This document shows, piece by piece, positions 28,875-38,172 of a stretch of 64,000 nt of DNA (the stretch's first letter is position 1; every line of letters starts with the position of its first letter). The notes beneath the pieces are model-generated. The model saw only the letters and a program-made list of their open reading frames with translations. It was not told the DNA's origin and made no database searches. A program made the position numbers and the translations under genes. This DNA comes from Polynucleobacter asymbioticus (GTDB lineage: Bacteria > Pseudomonadota > Gammaproteobacteria > Burkholderiales > Burkholderiaceae): positions 812,821 through 876,820 of the forward strand of contig NZ_CP061297.1 in NCBI RefSeq assembly GCF_018687575.1, written 5' to 3'.

Positions 28875-29414
28875 TTAATTGCTCGATTTTGATTTATCGC
28901 CAAACAAGATTTCTAGGGTGGCGTTGCTACCCAGCATCAAAGTCATGCCCATCAATAAGAGATAGGGCCATACAATTAACCAATACACAATCGACATAGC
29001 CACAACGCGCAATGGATCAGCTTGTCCAAATTCAGTCATGGAAATCAGGAATTCTTTTCCATGAAGCAGTCCATGAACTCCAGCCTCCAAATAATTTAAA
29101 CCCAAAACCACAAGCAGATAAATCAAGGACTCTAGTATCAGAGAGCTCACGATGCCATGATTCTTGTCCACTTTGATTGGGAAGGCAGCTTGAGCAAGTA
29201 GCAAGAATTTTGCACATACGGCCGCTTTGATTAAAGCAAAACCAAATATAGATAAAGGAATAGGTCTTTCATCTAGTGATGTTGCAGCTAAAAAAGCAAT
29301 AGCGCAAAACCAAGCCCCAAAGTAAACGGTTAACTGAAAGGCTTTAACAAACTCTTCCTTTGCCTTCTCTTTAAAGGTTTTGGGTTTGCCGTGTAACGTG
29401 TGTGTGGAATTCAT
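28875..29414 (-). CDS. Inner-membrane protein of 179 residues, unknown function
   Basis: Predicted polytopic membrane protein: hydrophobic segments at about residues 28-46, 52-75, 90-110 and 138-162. Cytoplasmic termini are rich in Lys (KPKTFKEKAKEEF and GDKSKSSN). ATG start at 29414. It precedes the channel-like gene by about 20 bp on the same strand and is likely co-transcribed. I recognise no family. Confidence 0.7.
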   Translation of the reverse strand: MNSTHTLHGKPKTFKEKAKEEFVKAFQLTVYFGAWFCAIAFLAATSLDERPIPLSIFGFALIKAAVCAKFLLLAQAAFPIKVDKNHGIVSSLILESLIYLLVVLGLNYLEAGVHGLLHGKEFLISMTEFGQADPLRVVAMSIVYWLIVWPYLLLMGMTLMLGSNATLEILFGDKSKSSN

Positions 29415-29450
29415 ATGGATATCTAAGTGCGATGCACCCCGGTTAATGGT

Positions 29451-30752
29451 TTAGCAGTTACTGCAAGAGCCGCCAGCTTCAACGGGGGCGGGTTCTTGGG
29501 TGTAGCGGGCAATAAATGCGTGTTTACTCTTGAGTGGCAACTGAATCCATACAAAGTGACCCGATCCAGGGGCAACATCGATTGGTTCGCCTTTTAGATT
29601 CCACATGGCATCGAGCACCATGTCTTGGTTACCTTCAGGCTCAATAATTTCTAATTTATCGCCTAGAGAGAAGCGATTCTTAACATCGACCTTAACGCGA
29701 CCAGATGCCTCATCAATTTCTACAGTTTCACCAACGTAAAGACTTCTGCCTGAGAGGGAGTGGCCGCGCATATAGAGTTGATACTCTTTATCGTGATGAC
29801 GCTCATAAAAGCCATCGGTATAGCCACGATTTGCCAGACCCTCTAAGTTACCAATGAGAGACATATTCATCGGACGGCCTGCTACTGCATCATCAATTGC
29901 GGTACGGTAAGACTGACAAGTGCGTGATACGTAATAGGGTGACTTAGTACGACCCTCAATCTTGAAGGAGTCCACACCCATCTTCGTCAAGCGTTCAATA
30001 TGCTCAATCGCACGTAAATCTTTTGAGTTCATGATGTAAGTGCCATGCTCATCTTCTTCCATGGGCATCAAATCATCTGGACGGCGGGCTTCCTGAAGAA
30101 GAACTACATCACCACTGGTATTTTGTTGGCCAGGCTTAACCTTGTAATCCCAACGGCAAGCATTGGTGCAAGCACCTTGGTTAGAGTCGCGATGGGACAT
30201 GTAGCCAGACAAAAGACAGCGACCTGAGTAGGCGATACATAAAGCCCCGTGAACAAATACCTCTAGTTCCATTTCTGGGCAGTCTTGACGAACTTCTTCG
30301 ATTTCATCAAAAGAAAGTTCACGAGACAAAATCACTCGGCTAATACCAACGGAGCGCCAGAACTTAGCAGAGGCGCCATTCACGGTATTAGCCTGAACTG
30401 ATAAATGAATAGGCATGTCTGGCCAAGCTTCTCTAGCCATCATGATGAGTCCAGGATCTGACATGATCATGGCGTCAGGTTTTAACGCCACTACAGGATC
30501 CATGTCTTTAATGTAGGTGCGGGTCTTACCGCCATGAGGAAGTAGGTTAGATACTAGATAAAACTTCTTACCTAAAGCATGCGCTGTATCGATGCCTTCT
30601 TTGAGCGTTTCCATTTTTCCAAAGTCATTGTTACGCACTCGGAGTGAATAACGCGGCTGCCCGGCATAAATGGCGTCAGCACCAAAGTCAAAGGCGGTAC
30701 GCAGCATGGAAAGGCTGCCGGCAGGGGCTAGAAGTTCTGGAATCTTAGTCAT
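29451..30752 (-). CDS. trhP: U32 family protein, tRNA uridine hydroxylation TrhP (YegQ) type
   Basis: U32-family protein of 433 residues. E. coli TrhP/YegQ is needed for hydroxylation of U34 in tRNAs, using prephenate. The start ELLAPAGSLSMLRTAFDFGADAIY is characteristic, as are the Cys-rich FVHGALCIAYSGRCLLS and ACTNACRWDY segments that bind an iron-sulfur cluster in this family, and KIEGRTKSPYY. A last pair of cysteines, CSNC, closes the protein. ATG start at 30752. Confidence 0.88.
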   Translation of the reverse strand: MTKIPELLAPAGSLSMLRTAFDFGADAIYAGQPRYSLRVRNNDFGKMETLKEGIDTAHALGKKFYLVSNLLPHGGKTRTYIKDMDPVVALKPDAMIMSDPGLIMMAREAWPDMPIHLSVQANTVNGASAKFWRSVGISRVILSRELSFDEIEEVRQDCPEMELEVFVHGALCIAYSGRCLLSGYMSHRDSNQGACTNACRWDYKVKPGQQNTSGDVVLLQEARRPDDLMPMEEDEHGTYIMNSKDLRAIEHIERLTKMGVDSFKIEGRTKSPYYVSRTCQSYRTAIDDAVAGRPMNMSLIGNLEGLANRGYTDGFYERHHDKEYQLYMRGHSLSGRSLYVGETVEIDEASGRVKVDVKNRFSLGDKLEIIEPEGNQDMVLDAMWNLKGEPIDVAPGSGHFVWIQLPLKSKHAFIARYTQEPAPVEAGGSCSNC

Positions 30753-30976
30753 GGCGCTATTTTAGTGAATACAGGCATTCTTGTTGGATTTGCTGCAACA
30801 CCAAGCCCTCGGAGCCACTCAGCCAGCGTTTATCCCAGCATTCCAGTCAAATTACCCGCTATGAAGAGTATCCTACGGGGTCTGTGGCGAGCATTTGTAA
30901 AAACAGAGCAGGGAGCCTTCCCTTGAATCGTCCACCCGAAATTGAAGGCACTAATTTAAGAATCAGAAAGAACGTC

Positions 30977-31561
30977 ATGACAAAACTCACATCCAAGCCA
31001 ATCCTCAAAAAAGCGAGTGGCATTTTGGCGCAAGAGTTTGCTATACCTAAGGACATCGCCTGGGCCTGGTTCACATTATTGCTGTCACAAGAAGAGCAAA
31101 AGCGCGACAGTGAAGAAAAGCGCTATGCCCGAATTGCAGAATTTGAAGCTTGGATTGCAGAACTCAATTTACCAACTGACCCTAAAAATCCCGCAAGTGG
31201 CGCAGTGAGTCCAGAGTCAGTAAAAAATTCAGCTAGAAATGTATTTGAGTGGCCCCATGAGTACATTTTTGATGAGCCGGTAGCAGCCAAGCATCCAGAC
31301 TCTAAGGTCACCTACAGCGATACGATTACCAAACCAATCTTAGATGCCATTAAAGATGCTGGAGGTTCTGATGATCGACCGGCACTTATTGCCATTTTGG
31401 AAGGCTATGCAAGAGAGGGTAAAGAGCCATTTGCCAATGTCACACCAGAAGGTATTGAATGGAAGGGCAGCAATTGGTCCGAGGGCGACAAGCTCAATCT
31501 ACTCACCATCAAGACCTTAAATAACCGCCTCGCTAATTTAAAAAAGAAGGGGCTGATCTAA
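30977..31561 (+). CDS. Conserved-looking hypothetical protein, 194 residues
   Basis: Soluble, charged protein of 194 residues from ATG 30977; the frame opens earlier (30884) but the extra stretch is unconvincing. The C-terminal third (EGIEWKGSNWSEGDKLNLLTI, then TLNNRLANLKKKGL) looks like a small DNA- or protein-binding helical domain, while the middle is acidic. No signal peptide or membrane helix. No family recognised; a clear terminator follows. It sits in core chromosome between the tRNA hydroxylation gene and the amidohydrolase. Confidence 0.6.
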   Translation: MTKLTSKPILKKASGILAQEFAIPKDIAWAWFTLLLSQEEQKRDSEEKRYARIAEFEAWIAELNLPTDPKNPASGAVSPESVKNSARNVFEWPHEYIFDEPVAAKHPDSKVTYSDTITKPILDAIKDAGGSDDRPALIAILEGYAREGKEPFANVTPEGIEWKGSNWSEGDKLNLLTIKTLNNRLANLKKKGLI

Positions 31562-31591
31562 GTTCAACTTGGTTACCCAAGCTGCAAAGAA

Positions 31592-31617
31592 GAAGCCACC
31601 CATAAGGTGGTTTTCTT
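31592..31617 (+). terminator. Intrinsic terminator
   Basis: Stem AAGCCACC / GGTGGTTT with a 5-base loop, followed by a T-rich tract. Beyond it the gap 31562-31908 shows only AT-rich DNA and a promoter-like TGGTATATT at 31857-31865. Confidence 0.75.
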
Positions 31618-31856
31618 ATATCTAGCTACTCTACCTAAAGATTAACAGAGCAAAAAACACTCTCGTATCTTGTATTAAGCTTCTCCAAGGTTCTGTAAAG
31701 ATTGGGTATTAGCCTAATTCAACTAATATTGATTGACCGCTTTCGGCCAAAATGAGAGGCTCTTGCTTCTCTACAAGAATCTAACGGTTGCCCCTTAAAC
31801 AGATATCGAAATCATTGTATTTAAGTAAGCATTTGCAGGGATTTGCTATTGGATTT

Positions 31857-31865
31857 TGGTATATT
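31857..31865 (+). promoter_or_regulatory. Extended -10 promoter element before the amidohydrolase gene
   Basis: TGGTATATT fits the extended -10 form TGnTATAAT with one mismatch and lies 44 bp before the GTG start. No correctly spaced -35 is evident, which extended -10 promoters tolerate. Confidence 0.4.
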
Positions 31866-31908
31866 CATTATTCCAATTCCCACCGAATAAACCCAATCGG
31901 AGATTAAT

Positions 31909-33609
31909 GTGAAATTCGCACCAAAACTACTTGCTGCTTTATTGATGGCGCAATGCTCCTTGGTTTTTGCCGCAAGTAATGCGGACACCATTTTTTATGG
32001 CGGTGATATTGTCACAATGAATAAGGCCCAGCCTGCAGCAGAGGCTGTAGCGATTCAGGGTGGAAAGATTGTCAAGGTCGGCTCTTTATCCCAGGTTAAA
32101 AGCCTTCAAGGGAAAGACACCAAGCTCATCAACCTGAATGGTCAAACTTTAATGCCAGGTTTTGTAGAGCCTCATGTGCATATCTTTGGCACAGCATTTT
32201 CAGAAGAACTTTGGCAAAACATGTCCAACTTTGAGATGCCGCATGACACCTTAGACAGTTTGGTTGCAAAGCTGACGGCGTATAGCAAGAATGTTAAAGA
32301 TGGTGAGTGGATTACTGCGTTTGGCGTTGATCCCTCAAGGACTGACCCATTCATGGCTGAGTTGACAGCCGATATCCTGGATAAGGTATCCACAACTAAG
32401 CCAATCTTTGTCATGAACCAAAGTATGCACATTGCCTATGTAAACCATAAGGCTATGGAGATGGCGGGGATCACTGACTCCACTCCAGATCCTAAGGGTG
32501 GCAAATTACTAAAAGATAGCAAGGGTCGTTTAACTGGCGTAATTTATGAGGTGCCAGCCTTCTATTTGTTCTTAAAAAAGATGCCTGTACCTAACCAGGA
32601 TTTAATTGAGCAAGCGGTTGCAAAGGTGGGGCAGAGAATGGTGCGCAAGGGCGTTACGACCTCAGCAGAAATTTCTCTCGGAGGTTACCTTGGAGTTGAT
32701 AAGGAAAATGCTTTATTAAACGACATGACTCATAGCGGAAAGCTGCCAGTTCGTGTCAGGGGGTATATGTATTCAAATGCATTTCCACTAACGAACAATA
32801 GCTATAAGCCAGGTCAGGGTGATGATGTCTACAAGCTAATTGGTGTCAAGATCGTGTCAGATGGATCTGATCAGGGTCTTACTGGCGCAATGAATCAGCC
32901 CTACGCATATCCTGCGGGGACTAAAAATACAGGTAACCTAAACTTTACTGAGCAGGAACTCTATGATCTTGCTAAACCAAGATTTGATCAGGGCTGGCAG
33001 ATCTCGGTGCACTCCAATGGCGATAGAGCAATTGAGCAGACTCTCAATGTTTTTCAGAAGCTCGTTACCAAACCAAGTGATGCTAAGGCTAGATTAAGGA
33101 TTGAGCATTTCACAGTTCCTACTGAGGCACAGATTGCAAAAGCAGCAAAATTAGGCGTTGTTCCTGGTTTCACTATTGGACATACAGATTATTGGGGTGA
33201 AGCGTTTCACGATCATCTGCTTGGACCAGAGAGAGCTAATCGAATTGACCCAAGCGCTAGCTTGATAAAGAATGGCATGCGCTTTGCGTACCATAGTGAT
33301 TCTCCGGTCTCCCCAATTCACCCATTGAAGTACGCTTCTGAGGGTGCCTCAAGACTTTGGCAAGTAACACCACAAAAGGTATTGAATGCCAAAGAAAAGG
33401 TATCTATCAATGATGCTTTAAAGGCGATCACTATTGATGCCGCCTATCAACTCAAGATGGACGATAAGGTTGGATCGGTTGAAGCGGGTAAATATGCTGA
33501 CTTCGCTATCGTGAATCAGAATCCCATGAAAACGGATGCCTATAAGATCCGAGACATTCAAGTTAACGAAACTTGGGTAAATGGTCAGCAGGTGTTTAAG
33601 AAGAACTAA
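31909..33609 (+). CDS. Secreted amidohydrolase, YtcJ-like
   Basis: Exported metal-dependent hydrolase of 566 residues. The signal peptide (KLLAALLMAQCSLVFA) is followed by the amidohydrolase fold: entry motif GQTLMPGFVEPHVHIFG (HxH metal ligands), later SVHSNGDRAIEQTL, RIEHFTVP and AYHSDSPV. YtcJ-type proteins hydrolyse N-acyl or related amides; the substrate is unknown. Start is GTG at 31909 with CGGAGATT upstream; the overlapping ATG two bases earlier is immediately followed by a stop in its own frame. Followed by a terminator. It is the last gene before the genomic island. Confidence 0.85.
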   Translation: MKFAPKLLAALLMAQCSLVFAASNADTIFYGGDIVTMNKAQPAAEAVAIQGGKIVKVGSLSQVKSLQGKDTKLINLNGQTLMPGFVEPHVHIFGTAFSEELWQNMSNFEMPHDTLDSLVAKLTAYSKNVKDGEWITAFGVDPSRTDPFMAELTADILDKVSTTKPIFVMNQSMHIAYVNHKAMEMAGITDSTPDPKGGKLLKDSKGRLTGVIYEVPAFYLFLKKMPVPNQDLIEQAVAKVGQRMVRKGVTTSAEISLGGYLGVDKENALLNDMTHSGKLPVRVRGYMYSNAFPLTNNSYKPGQGDDVYKLIGVKIVSDGSDQGLTGAMNQPYAYPAGTKNTGNLNFTEQELYDLAKPRFDQGWQISVHSNGDRAIEQTLNVFQKLVTKPSDAKARLRIEHFTVPTEAQIAKAAKLGVVPGFTIGHTDYWGEAFHDHLLGPERANRIDPSASLIKNGMRFAYHSDSPVSPIHPLKYASEGASRLWQVTPQKVLNAKEKVSINDALKAITIDAAYQLKMDDKVGSVEAGKYADFAIVNQNPMKTDAYKIRDIQVNETWVNGQQVFKKN

Positions 33610-33636
33610 GACTCAGCTTTTCTTGTTTAAAAGATT

Positions 33637-33658
33637 AACCACCTTTGGGTGGTTTTTC
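33637..33658 (+). terminator. Intrinsic terminator after the amidohydrolase gene
   Basis: Stem AACCACC / GGTGGTT, 4-base loop, T tract. The rest of the 33610-33931 gap holds the GTTTTTC... repeat, the displaced tRNA terminator and the tRNA-Asn fragment, each listed separately. Confidence 0.85.
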
Positions 33659-33682
33659 TTTGTGCGTCCGCTTTGGGTCGAT
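33652..33682 (+). repeat. Flank repeat, copy 1 (contains GCTTTGGGTCGAT)
   Basis: 31 bp matching 48797-48827 at 26 positions, including blocks of 11 and 13 identical bases. GTCCGC and GCGGGC flank the core as an imperfect inverted repeat in this copy. It may be either a dispersed palindromic element or chromosomal flank duplicated into the island. Confidence 0.55.
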
Positions 33683-33747
33683 TGCGGGCAATCGCTGTTC
33701 GCTGGATTATTAATCTATCGATCATTGAGTTACCAAGCAGAACCAAT

Positions 33748-33777
33748 AAAAAAGCCCCTAGATTGCTCTAGGGGCTT
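33748..33777 (-). terminator. Displaced terminator of the tRNA-Asn gene
   Basis: Perfect 10-bp stem AAGCCCCTAG / CTAGGGGCTT with a 6-base loop; the T tract is on the minus strand. It lies just outside the tRNA fragment, in the orientation expected if the tRNA-Asn gene originally ended here. The island therefore separates the tRNA from its terminator by about 20 kb. Confidence 0.8.
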
Positions 33778-33781
33778 ACTA

Positions 33782-33829
33782 ATTTGGCTCCTCGACCTGG
33801 GCTCGAACCAGGGACCTACGGATTAACAG
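33782..33829 (-). repeat. att site, distal copy: 3' fragment of tRNA-Asn
   Basis: 48 bp identical to 53921-53968, covering the CCA end, T arm, variable loop and anticodon-arm 3' part of tRNA-Asn (minus strand). The 5' half of the tRNA is absent, so it is not functional. It marks the chromosomal (left) border of the island. Confidence 0.93.
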
Positions 33830-33931
33830 AGTCCTTGGATCTCTATTTGCCTTGACATGGCTCTAATTTACACCAATTTACTCAGGTTTTAAATACCTCT
33901 TAAATAGTGATTTTCTCGCTAGAATTTCCCT

Positions 33932-34099
33932 ATGAACAATGGCTCAATTTTTACTGATTCGGCTCTTAATGCCTTGATAACTGCCCACTACATTCGTGAG
34001 TTCTTGGATAGGGGGTTGGTTAAAGAGGATTTAAATAATGAGGATGCGGCAAACAGTGCATCCTGCTGTTGTCTAGAAATAGGCTGGGGAAATTTTTAG
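33932..34099 (+). CDS. 55-residue hypothetical protein at the island border
   Basis: Short frame starting ATG at 33932, 55 residues, with an acidic middle and a CCC cluster near residues 45-47. No convincing ribosome site is visible (AGAATTTCCCT precedes the ATG). Composition is protein-like but nothing identifies it; it may be a decayed or chance frame. Confidence 0.35.
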   Translation: MNNGSIFTDSALNALITAHYIREFLDRGLVKEDLNNEDAANSASCCCLEIGWGNF

Positions 34100-34128
34100 G
34101 GGTGTATTCAGCGTAAGATAATTTCATC

Positions 34129-34440
34129 TCACTGACAATGCTTTCTTATGATACGTAAGGCACTTTCGTACGACTCTGAGAGGTCTGCAACCCAAATCCT
34201 GCCCTCACTATCTGAATTGGGGTACTGAACCATCTTTATTCCGTAGTCATTAAGGTTCCCGACAATAGTCTCACGCTCAATTGGATCATGGCCACCTAAC
34301 CATTCCAAGACATAAAGTCCTTTTGGACCATCAGCAATAAAGTGGTCACATGAACCAAATTTCTCAACAACAACCCCAGTTTCTGCACAAACAAATTTTG
34401 TCATTAACATAAGGATAAATAATCCAATAAATTTTTTCAT
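34129..34440 (-). CDS. Small secreted protein, 103 residues
   Basis: Signal peptide MKKFIGLFILMLMTKFVCA is followed by a mature part of about 84 residues with two cysteines (GSCDHF and the terminal KHCQ) that could be disulfide-bonded in the periplasm. The sequence YVLEWLGGHDP and RIWVADLSESYESAL suggest a small alpha/beta domain. ATG start; upstream GTAGAAC is a poor ribosome site. Unknown family; island gene. Confidence 0.65.
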   Translation of the reverse strand: MKKFIGLFILMLMTKFVCAETGVVVEKFGSCDHFIADGPKGLYVLEWLGGHDPIERETIVGNLNDYGIKMVQYPNSDSEGRIWVADLSESYESALRIIRKHCQ

Positions 34441-34667
34441 GTTCTACTTTTTATGAGGGTCTATCGCACTTTAGTTATTTAGTTGACAGATGAGTGGTAA
34501 CAGGGTCTTTGATTATCTGAGGCAATGATTTTTATTTTTAAGCACCAGATTTAAAAATCTTACTTCTCATCGCGTCGGGTTGCTATATAGATCTATCAGT
34601 CTAATTCTTGGTTGATTCGAGTAATATTATATTTTTTCTGGTTATAGCCAGTATTTTTTTGCTTAGT

Positions 34668-35837
34668 ATGCGCATTTACGCTCTGATCGCCTTTTTCTTG
34701 TATTTTATTTCTGCTGGTGCAATAGCTGCAGCAGAAGAGTCGATGGCGTCTGTTGCTATAACTATGGATGATTCTCTCTCCTTTGGCGGTAAGAGTCCGT
34801 CTCTGGATCTTGGCGGCCTGGGTGTTTGGCAGGTCACACCGGTTGCGTCGGCTTTAGCCTTCTCGCAAAACAATCCGCAGGGTGGTGCGGGAGATATATC
34901 TAATGCACAGCTATTAATTCAGAAATCCGAGGGTGACCTTCACTTTTTTATGCAGACTGGACTTTATTCGGTTCCAGTCTTAGGAAAGCCAATTGTGCGC
35001 ACTTTGAGCAATACGGTAGATACCTACGGGTATATCCCAAGCGCTTCACTTTCTTACATTCTTGACCAAAACTGGTCTGTTACTGCTGGAAAATTAGCTT
35101 CAATGGGTGGATATGAGTCCACCATGACATTCCAAAACTTGAATATTCAACGTGGTTTGCTTTGGGACCAGACTAGCTCGGTATCTTATGGAGCTGTTGT
35201 GAATTATTCAAAAGATGATTTATCTCTCGCGGTTACATGGAACGATGGCTACTATTCAAATAAAATGAATTGGCTAGGTGCCTCTGGAGCATATCAACTA
35301 AATGATAAAGAGAGTGTCGGTTTGAGTTGGGTTGGGTCTACCAGTGGGAATGGACAAAACACATACAACACGCCTCTTTTACAAAACAACTCACAGATAT
35401 TTAATGCACTCTATAAATATGATGGAGAGCGCTGGTATTTCGCACCATATTTACAGTACACCCTCATTCCCGTTAACGGCGCCATCGGAATCACATCGCA
35501 ATATCAAACCTATGGGGCTGCACTCTTGGCAAATTACCGCTTTCCTGGCGCAACCCTTTCTGGTATCGGACATGCCAAGATGAGTCTGCCATTTCGTCTA
35601 GAGTACATCCAAGAAAAGGGTGGAACATTGAATAACGTAAACTCCATGTTGTATGGCCCCGATAGCTCAGCTGTATCGCTTACCATTACACCAACAATAC
35701 AGCTTAATGGGTTTTTTGCCCGTGCTGAAGGCTCAGTAGTTCGGATTTCGAATCCAGAGCCTGGATTGGGTTTCGCGGCCAATGACTCAAAGCGCTCCCA
35801 ATTTCGCATGATGTTAGAAGTTGGCTTGCTGTATTAA
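34668..35837 (+). CDS. Outer-membrane beta-barrel protein (BBP2/porin-like)
   Basis: 389 residues from ATG 34668. The signal peptide (LIAFFLYFISAGAIAA) is followed by strongly alternating aromatic/polar strands, for example PSASLSYILDQNWSVTAGK, typical of the putative beta-barrel porin-2 family. The protein ends ...MMLEVGLLY with a terminal aromatic residue as for BamA substrates. An earlier TTG at 34608 would add an uncleaved hydrophobic stretch and is unlikely. It starts the rightward cargo group and is followed 24 bp later by the DUF4239 gene. Confidence 0.78.
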   Translation: MRIYALIAFFLYFISAGAIAAAEESMASVAITMDDSLSFGGKSPSLDLGGLGVWQVTPVASALAFSQNNPQGGAGDISNAQLLIQKSEGDLHFFMQTGLYSVPVLGKPIVRTLSNTVDTYGYIPSASLSYILDQNWSVTAGKLASMGGYESTMTFQNLNIQRGLLWDQTSSVSYGAVVNYSKDDLSLAVTWNDGYYSNKMNWLGASGAYQLNDKESVGLSWVGSTSGNGQNTYNTPLLQNNSQIFNALYKYDGERWYFAPYLQYTLIPVNGAIGITSQYQTYGAALLANYRFPGATLSGIGHAKMSLPFRLEYIQEKGGTLNNVNSMLYGPDSSAVSLTITPTIQLNGFFARAEGSVVRISNPEPGLGFAANDSKRSQFRMMLEVGLLY

Positions 35838-35861
35838 TTGGAATATCTAAGAGGGAATTAA

Positions 35862-36650
35862 ATGAGTATGGAATTATTGGAAAACCTTCCTAACTGGGCT
35901 CTTTTTATTATTTTCCCAGTCGGCTCATGGTTAGCTTTAGGGTCGCTTGTGCTCTTATTCAGGACTATTTCTAAGCCTCTGGGGTTTGAAGATTTTGATT
36001 CAAATATCCTTGATACGGCAACCCAAAATGTTATGTCTGGGGCTTATGTGGTTCTTGGATTTGTACTGGTGTTGGTGATGGCTACTGTAAATGAGATTGA
36101 TAGCAATATCACAAAAGAGGCCAGCCAAATCGAGGGTCTTGATCGACTTTTAATTATCGAGGGGTCTCAAGCCGCTCAGACCACACGCCAAACTTTACAT
36201 TTATATACAAAATCTATTGTGAGTGATGAATGGAGTCGCTTGGCTGGAGGCCCCAGAAATCCCATTACTCGCCAATATGCTGATGAACTATTTAAAAATC
36301 TGAGGGCTATACAGCCAGGCTCGGCTCTTCAGGTGGCGCTTTTCACAGACATCATTAGATCTGGGGATGAGATTGCTCAATATCGAAATCTCAGAATAAT
36401 GAATTCCCAAAGCCACCTCCCAAATCTTTTTTGGCAATTAAGTTGCCTTACTTTTTTTGGCGTAATTGTTATTGCAGCTTTAAGATTGACTAATCTATCT
36501 AATATTCGAATCATTGCACTCTCGGTTCAACTAGCAATGCTTTCTTGGCTGCTAGCAACCGTCATGATTCTAGACTTGCCATACCTAGGCGTAGTTAAAG
36601 CCTCACCAGAAGCTTTTGAGAGGAGCATTCAACTAATGCAGGCTCGGTAA
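35862..36650 (+). CDS. DUF4239-like membrane protein
   Basis: 262 residues with two hydrophobic segments in the N-terminal third (about 12-34 and 55-77) and two near the C terminus (about 190-215 and 222-243). A soluble middle contains VNEIDSNITKEASQIEGLDRLL. This bipartite layout with a central helical domain matches DUF4239 (bestrophin-like) proteins, whose function is unknown. AAGAGGGAATTAA precedes the ATG. Likely co-transcribed with the barrel gene. Confidence 0.72.
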   Translation: MSMELLENLPNWALFIIFPVGSWLALGSLVLLFRTISKPLGFEDFDSNILDTATQNVMSGAYVVLGFVLVLVMATVNEIDSNITKEASQIEGLDRLLIIEGSQAAQTTRQTLHLYTKSIVSDEWSRLAGGPRNPITRQYADELFKNLRAIQPGSALQVALFTDIIRSGDEIAQYRNLRIMNSQSHLPNLFWQLSCLTFFGVIVIAALRLTNLSNIRIIALSVQLAMLSWLLATVMILDLPYLGVVKASPEAFERSIQLMQAR

Positions 36651-36790
36651 CAGGGTGGAGGGACTATAGGCCAAAAACGTTAAGTGCTGTTTCAGATATC
36701 AGCCCTAGCAACCCTGATTATTTTGGCTGCAATATGCCCGTTATTGAATCCCAGTGCAATCCAAGGATGCTAAAAGATTAACTGCTTACT

Positions 36791-38164
36791 TTAGTCCTTA
36801 AGTATTTCAAGTTTTTGTTGTGCATCTCGCTTAATGCCAGCTACTGCATTTTTGAGATTGAAGTAGAAGCGAGAATTTTCCCCATATACATACAAGCCGG
36901 TGATATTTTGCTCGTATTCATGTGCCATCTTTAAAATCTCTTCAAGTTCCTGCCTTGTTTTAGCTTCAATAATTGCTTCATCTAGTACTCGAAGATTGAT
37001 AAACATTTTATTCATCAAGCCCTTTGATGGGTAAAGTCTAGCTTCTTCAATCAATTTGATTGCTGGAATAATTAATGCAAAAAATGCAAAGATATAAACC
37101 CAAATGCTATCAAGCAGACTTGCTACCCAAATGGGCATGTAGCTAAATATGGTCGGGACGCCATTCTTATAAAAGCGCTCTGCAATGGGGCTCAACGGGA
37201 AGCTACGATCAACATCCCTTGGGAAAAAATCTGGCGAAGAGAAAAAGGCATTGGAGTCTCTATTGCTCTCTTTAGCTGCCAAAAGAAATGCCCATTGAAT
37301 TGCGCGATGTGTATCTTTTTCAATTAATAGGTTTGTTGTTGAGGCTAGGATGGTGATATCTTGAGGAGGCTGAACTTTTTCGATGCTTCGAGAGCCCTTA
37401 GGCACAATTAGTTTTTGTAAATAAGGCAGCTTCTTAATATAAGCATCTGCAAGCGGGAAATTCATAATCTTGATATTGGTGTTCTTCAGCAATCCTTTAA
37501 CTGTTTCGGACTGGATACCATCCACGATAAACAAAGCATCTATTTTTCCCTCTTCAAGGGCGAGGGCGCCATCTTTATGAGAAATCTCCAACACATTTCG
37601 AATAGGCCCAGATTCGCTAATTTGATATAGTTTTCTATAAAGGGTATTGGTAGCTTCCCCCGGCAATCCGATGGATATTTTTTTATTTGAAAAGTACTGA
37701 AATGGATCATTTGCACTTATCTCTGGCCCTTTATAAAAAATCCATATCGGAGCAAACTGTACGCTTCCAAGCGATACCAGATTGGGATAGTCCTTTCCTG
37801 AGGTATATCCGACCGTTAGAAAGCTTGCATTAATTTCAGAATCATTAGTATCTAGACCCTTAAGTCCATCACCAAGACCCTTAGTAGGGATTAACTCAAG
37901 TTTTATCTTTTGTTTCTTAAAAAAATCTTCAAAGTTATTGGATATTCTTTCGTAAGACGAACCGCCTTGTCCTATTGCTAGATAGGCAGTCTTTGGGGGA
38001 AGGGGGTTTATATAAATTGCTAACCCTATGAGGCATAGAATTCCGAGGGGAATGTAAATGTTAAAAAAGAATAATACTTTCAACCAACTCTTTTTCTCTT
38101 TTTGAAAAAAGAGCCTCAAGTACCTTTTGAGGTACTCCATTTGTGTGCTTACCTGGAAATTCAT
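36791..38164 (-). CDS. Membrane-anchored TAXI-type solute-binding protein
   Basis: 457 residues. A membrane helix at about 30-52 is followed by the TAXI (TRAP-associated extracytoplasmic immunogenic) binding fold: YLAIGQGGSSYERISNNFEDF, INASFLTVGYTSG, SIGLPGEATNTLYRKL, and a helix ILASTTNLLIEKDT. A second membrane helix (SLLDSIWVYIFAFFALIIP) stands in the C-terminal third and is followed by a cytoplasmic helical tail with coiled-coil character. Classical TAXI proteins are free periplasmic partners of a TRAP permease; here none is present. A sensory or signalling role seems possible. ATG start; the beta-helix gene precedes it by 8 bp. Confidence 0.78.
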   Translation of the reverse strand: MNFQVSTQMEYLKRYLRLFFQKEKKSWLKVLFFFNIYIPLGILCLIGLAIYINPLPPKTAYLAIGQGGSSYERISNNFEDFFKKQKIKLELIPTKGLGDGLKGLDTNDSEINASFLTVGYTSGKDYPNLVSLGSVQFAPIWIFYKGPEISANDPFQYFSNKKISIGLPGEATNTLYRKLYQISESGPIRNVLEISHKDGALALEEGKIDALFIVDGIQSETVKGLLKNTNIKIMNFPLADAYIKKLPYLQKLIVPKGSRSIEKVQPPQDITILASTTNLLIEKDTHRAIQWAFLLAAKESNRDSNAFFSSPDFFPRDVDRSFPLSPIAERFYKNGVPTIFSYMPIWVASLLDSIWVYIFAFFALIIPAIKLIEEARLYPSKGLMNKMFINLRVLDEAIIEAKTRQELEEILKMAHEYEQNITGLYVYGENSRFYFNLKNAVAGIKRDAQQKLEILKD

Positions 38165-38172
38165 ATTACTTC

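Noticed and set aside
33581..33826. 81-residue plus-strand frame after the amidohydrolase
   Set aside because: It crosses a terminator and the tRNA fragment and has no start signals.
33782..33829. A second tRNA-Asn gene
   Set aside because: Only the 3' part exists; the D arm and 5' acceptor strand are missing, so it is an att fragment.
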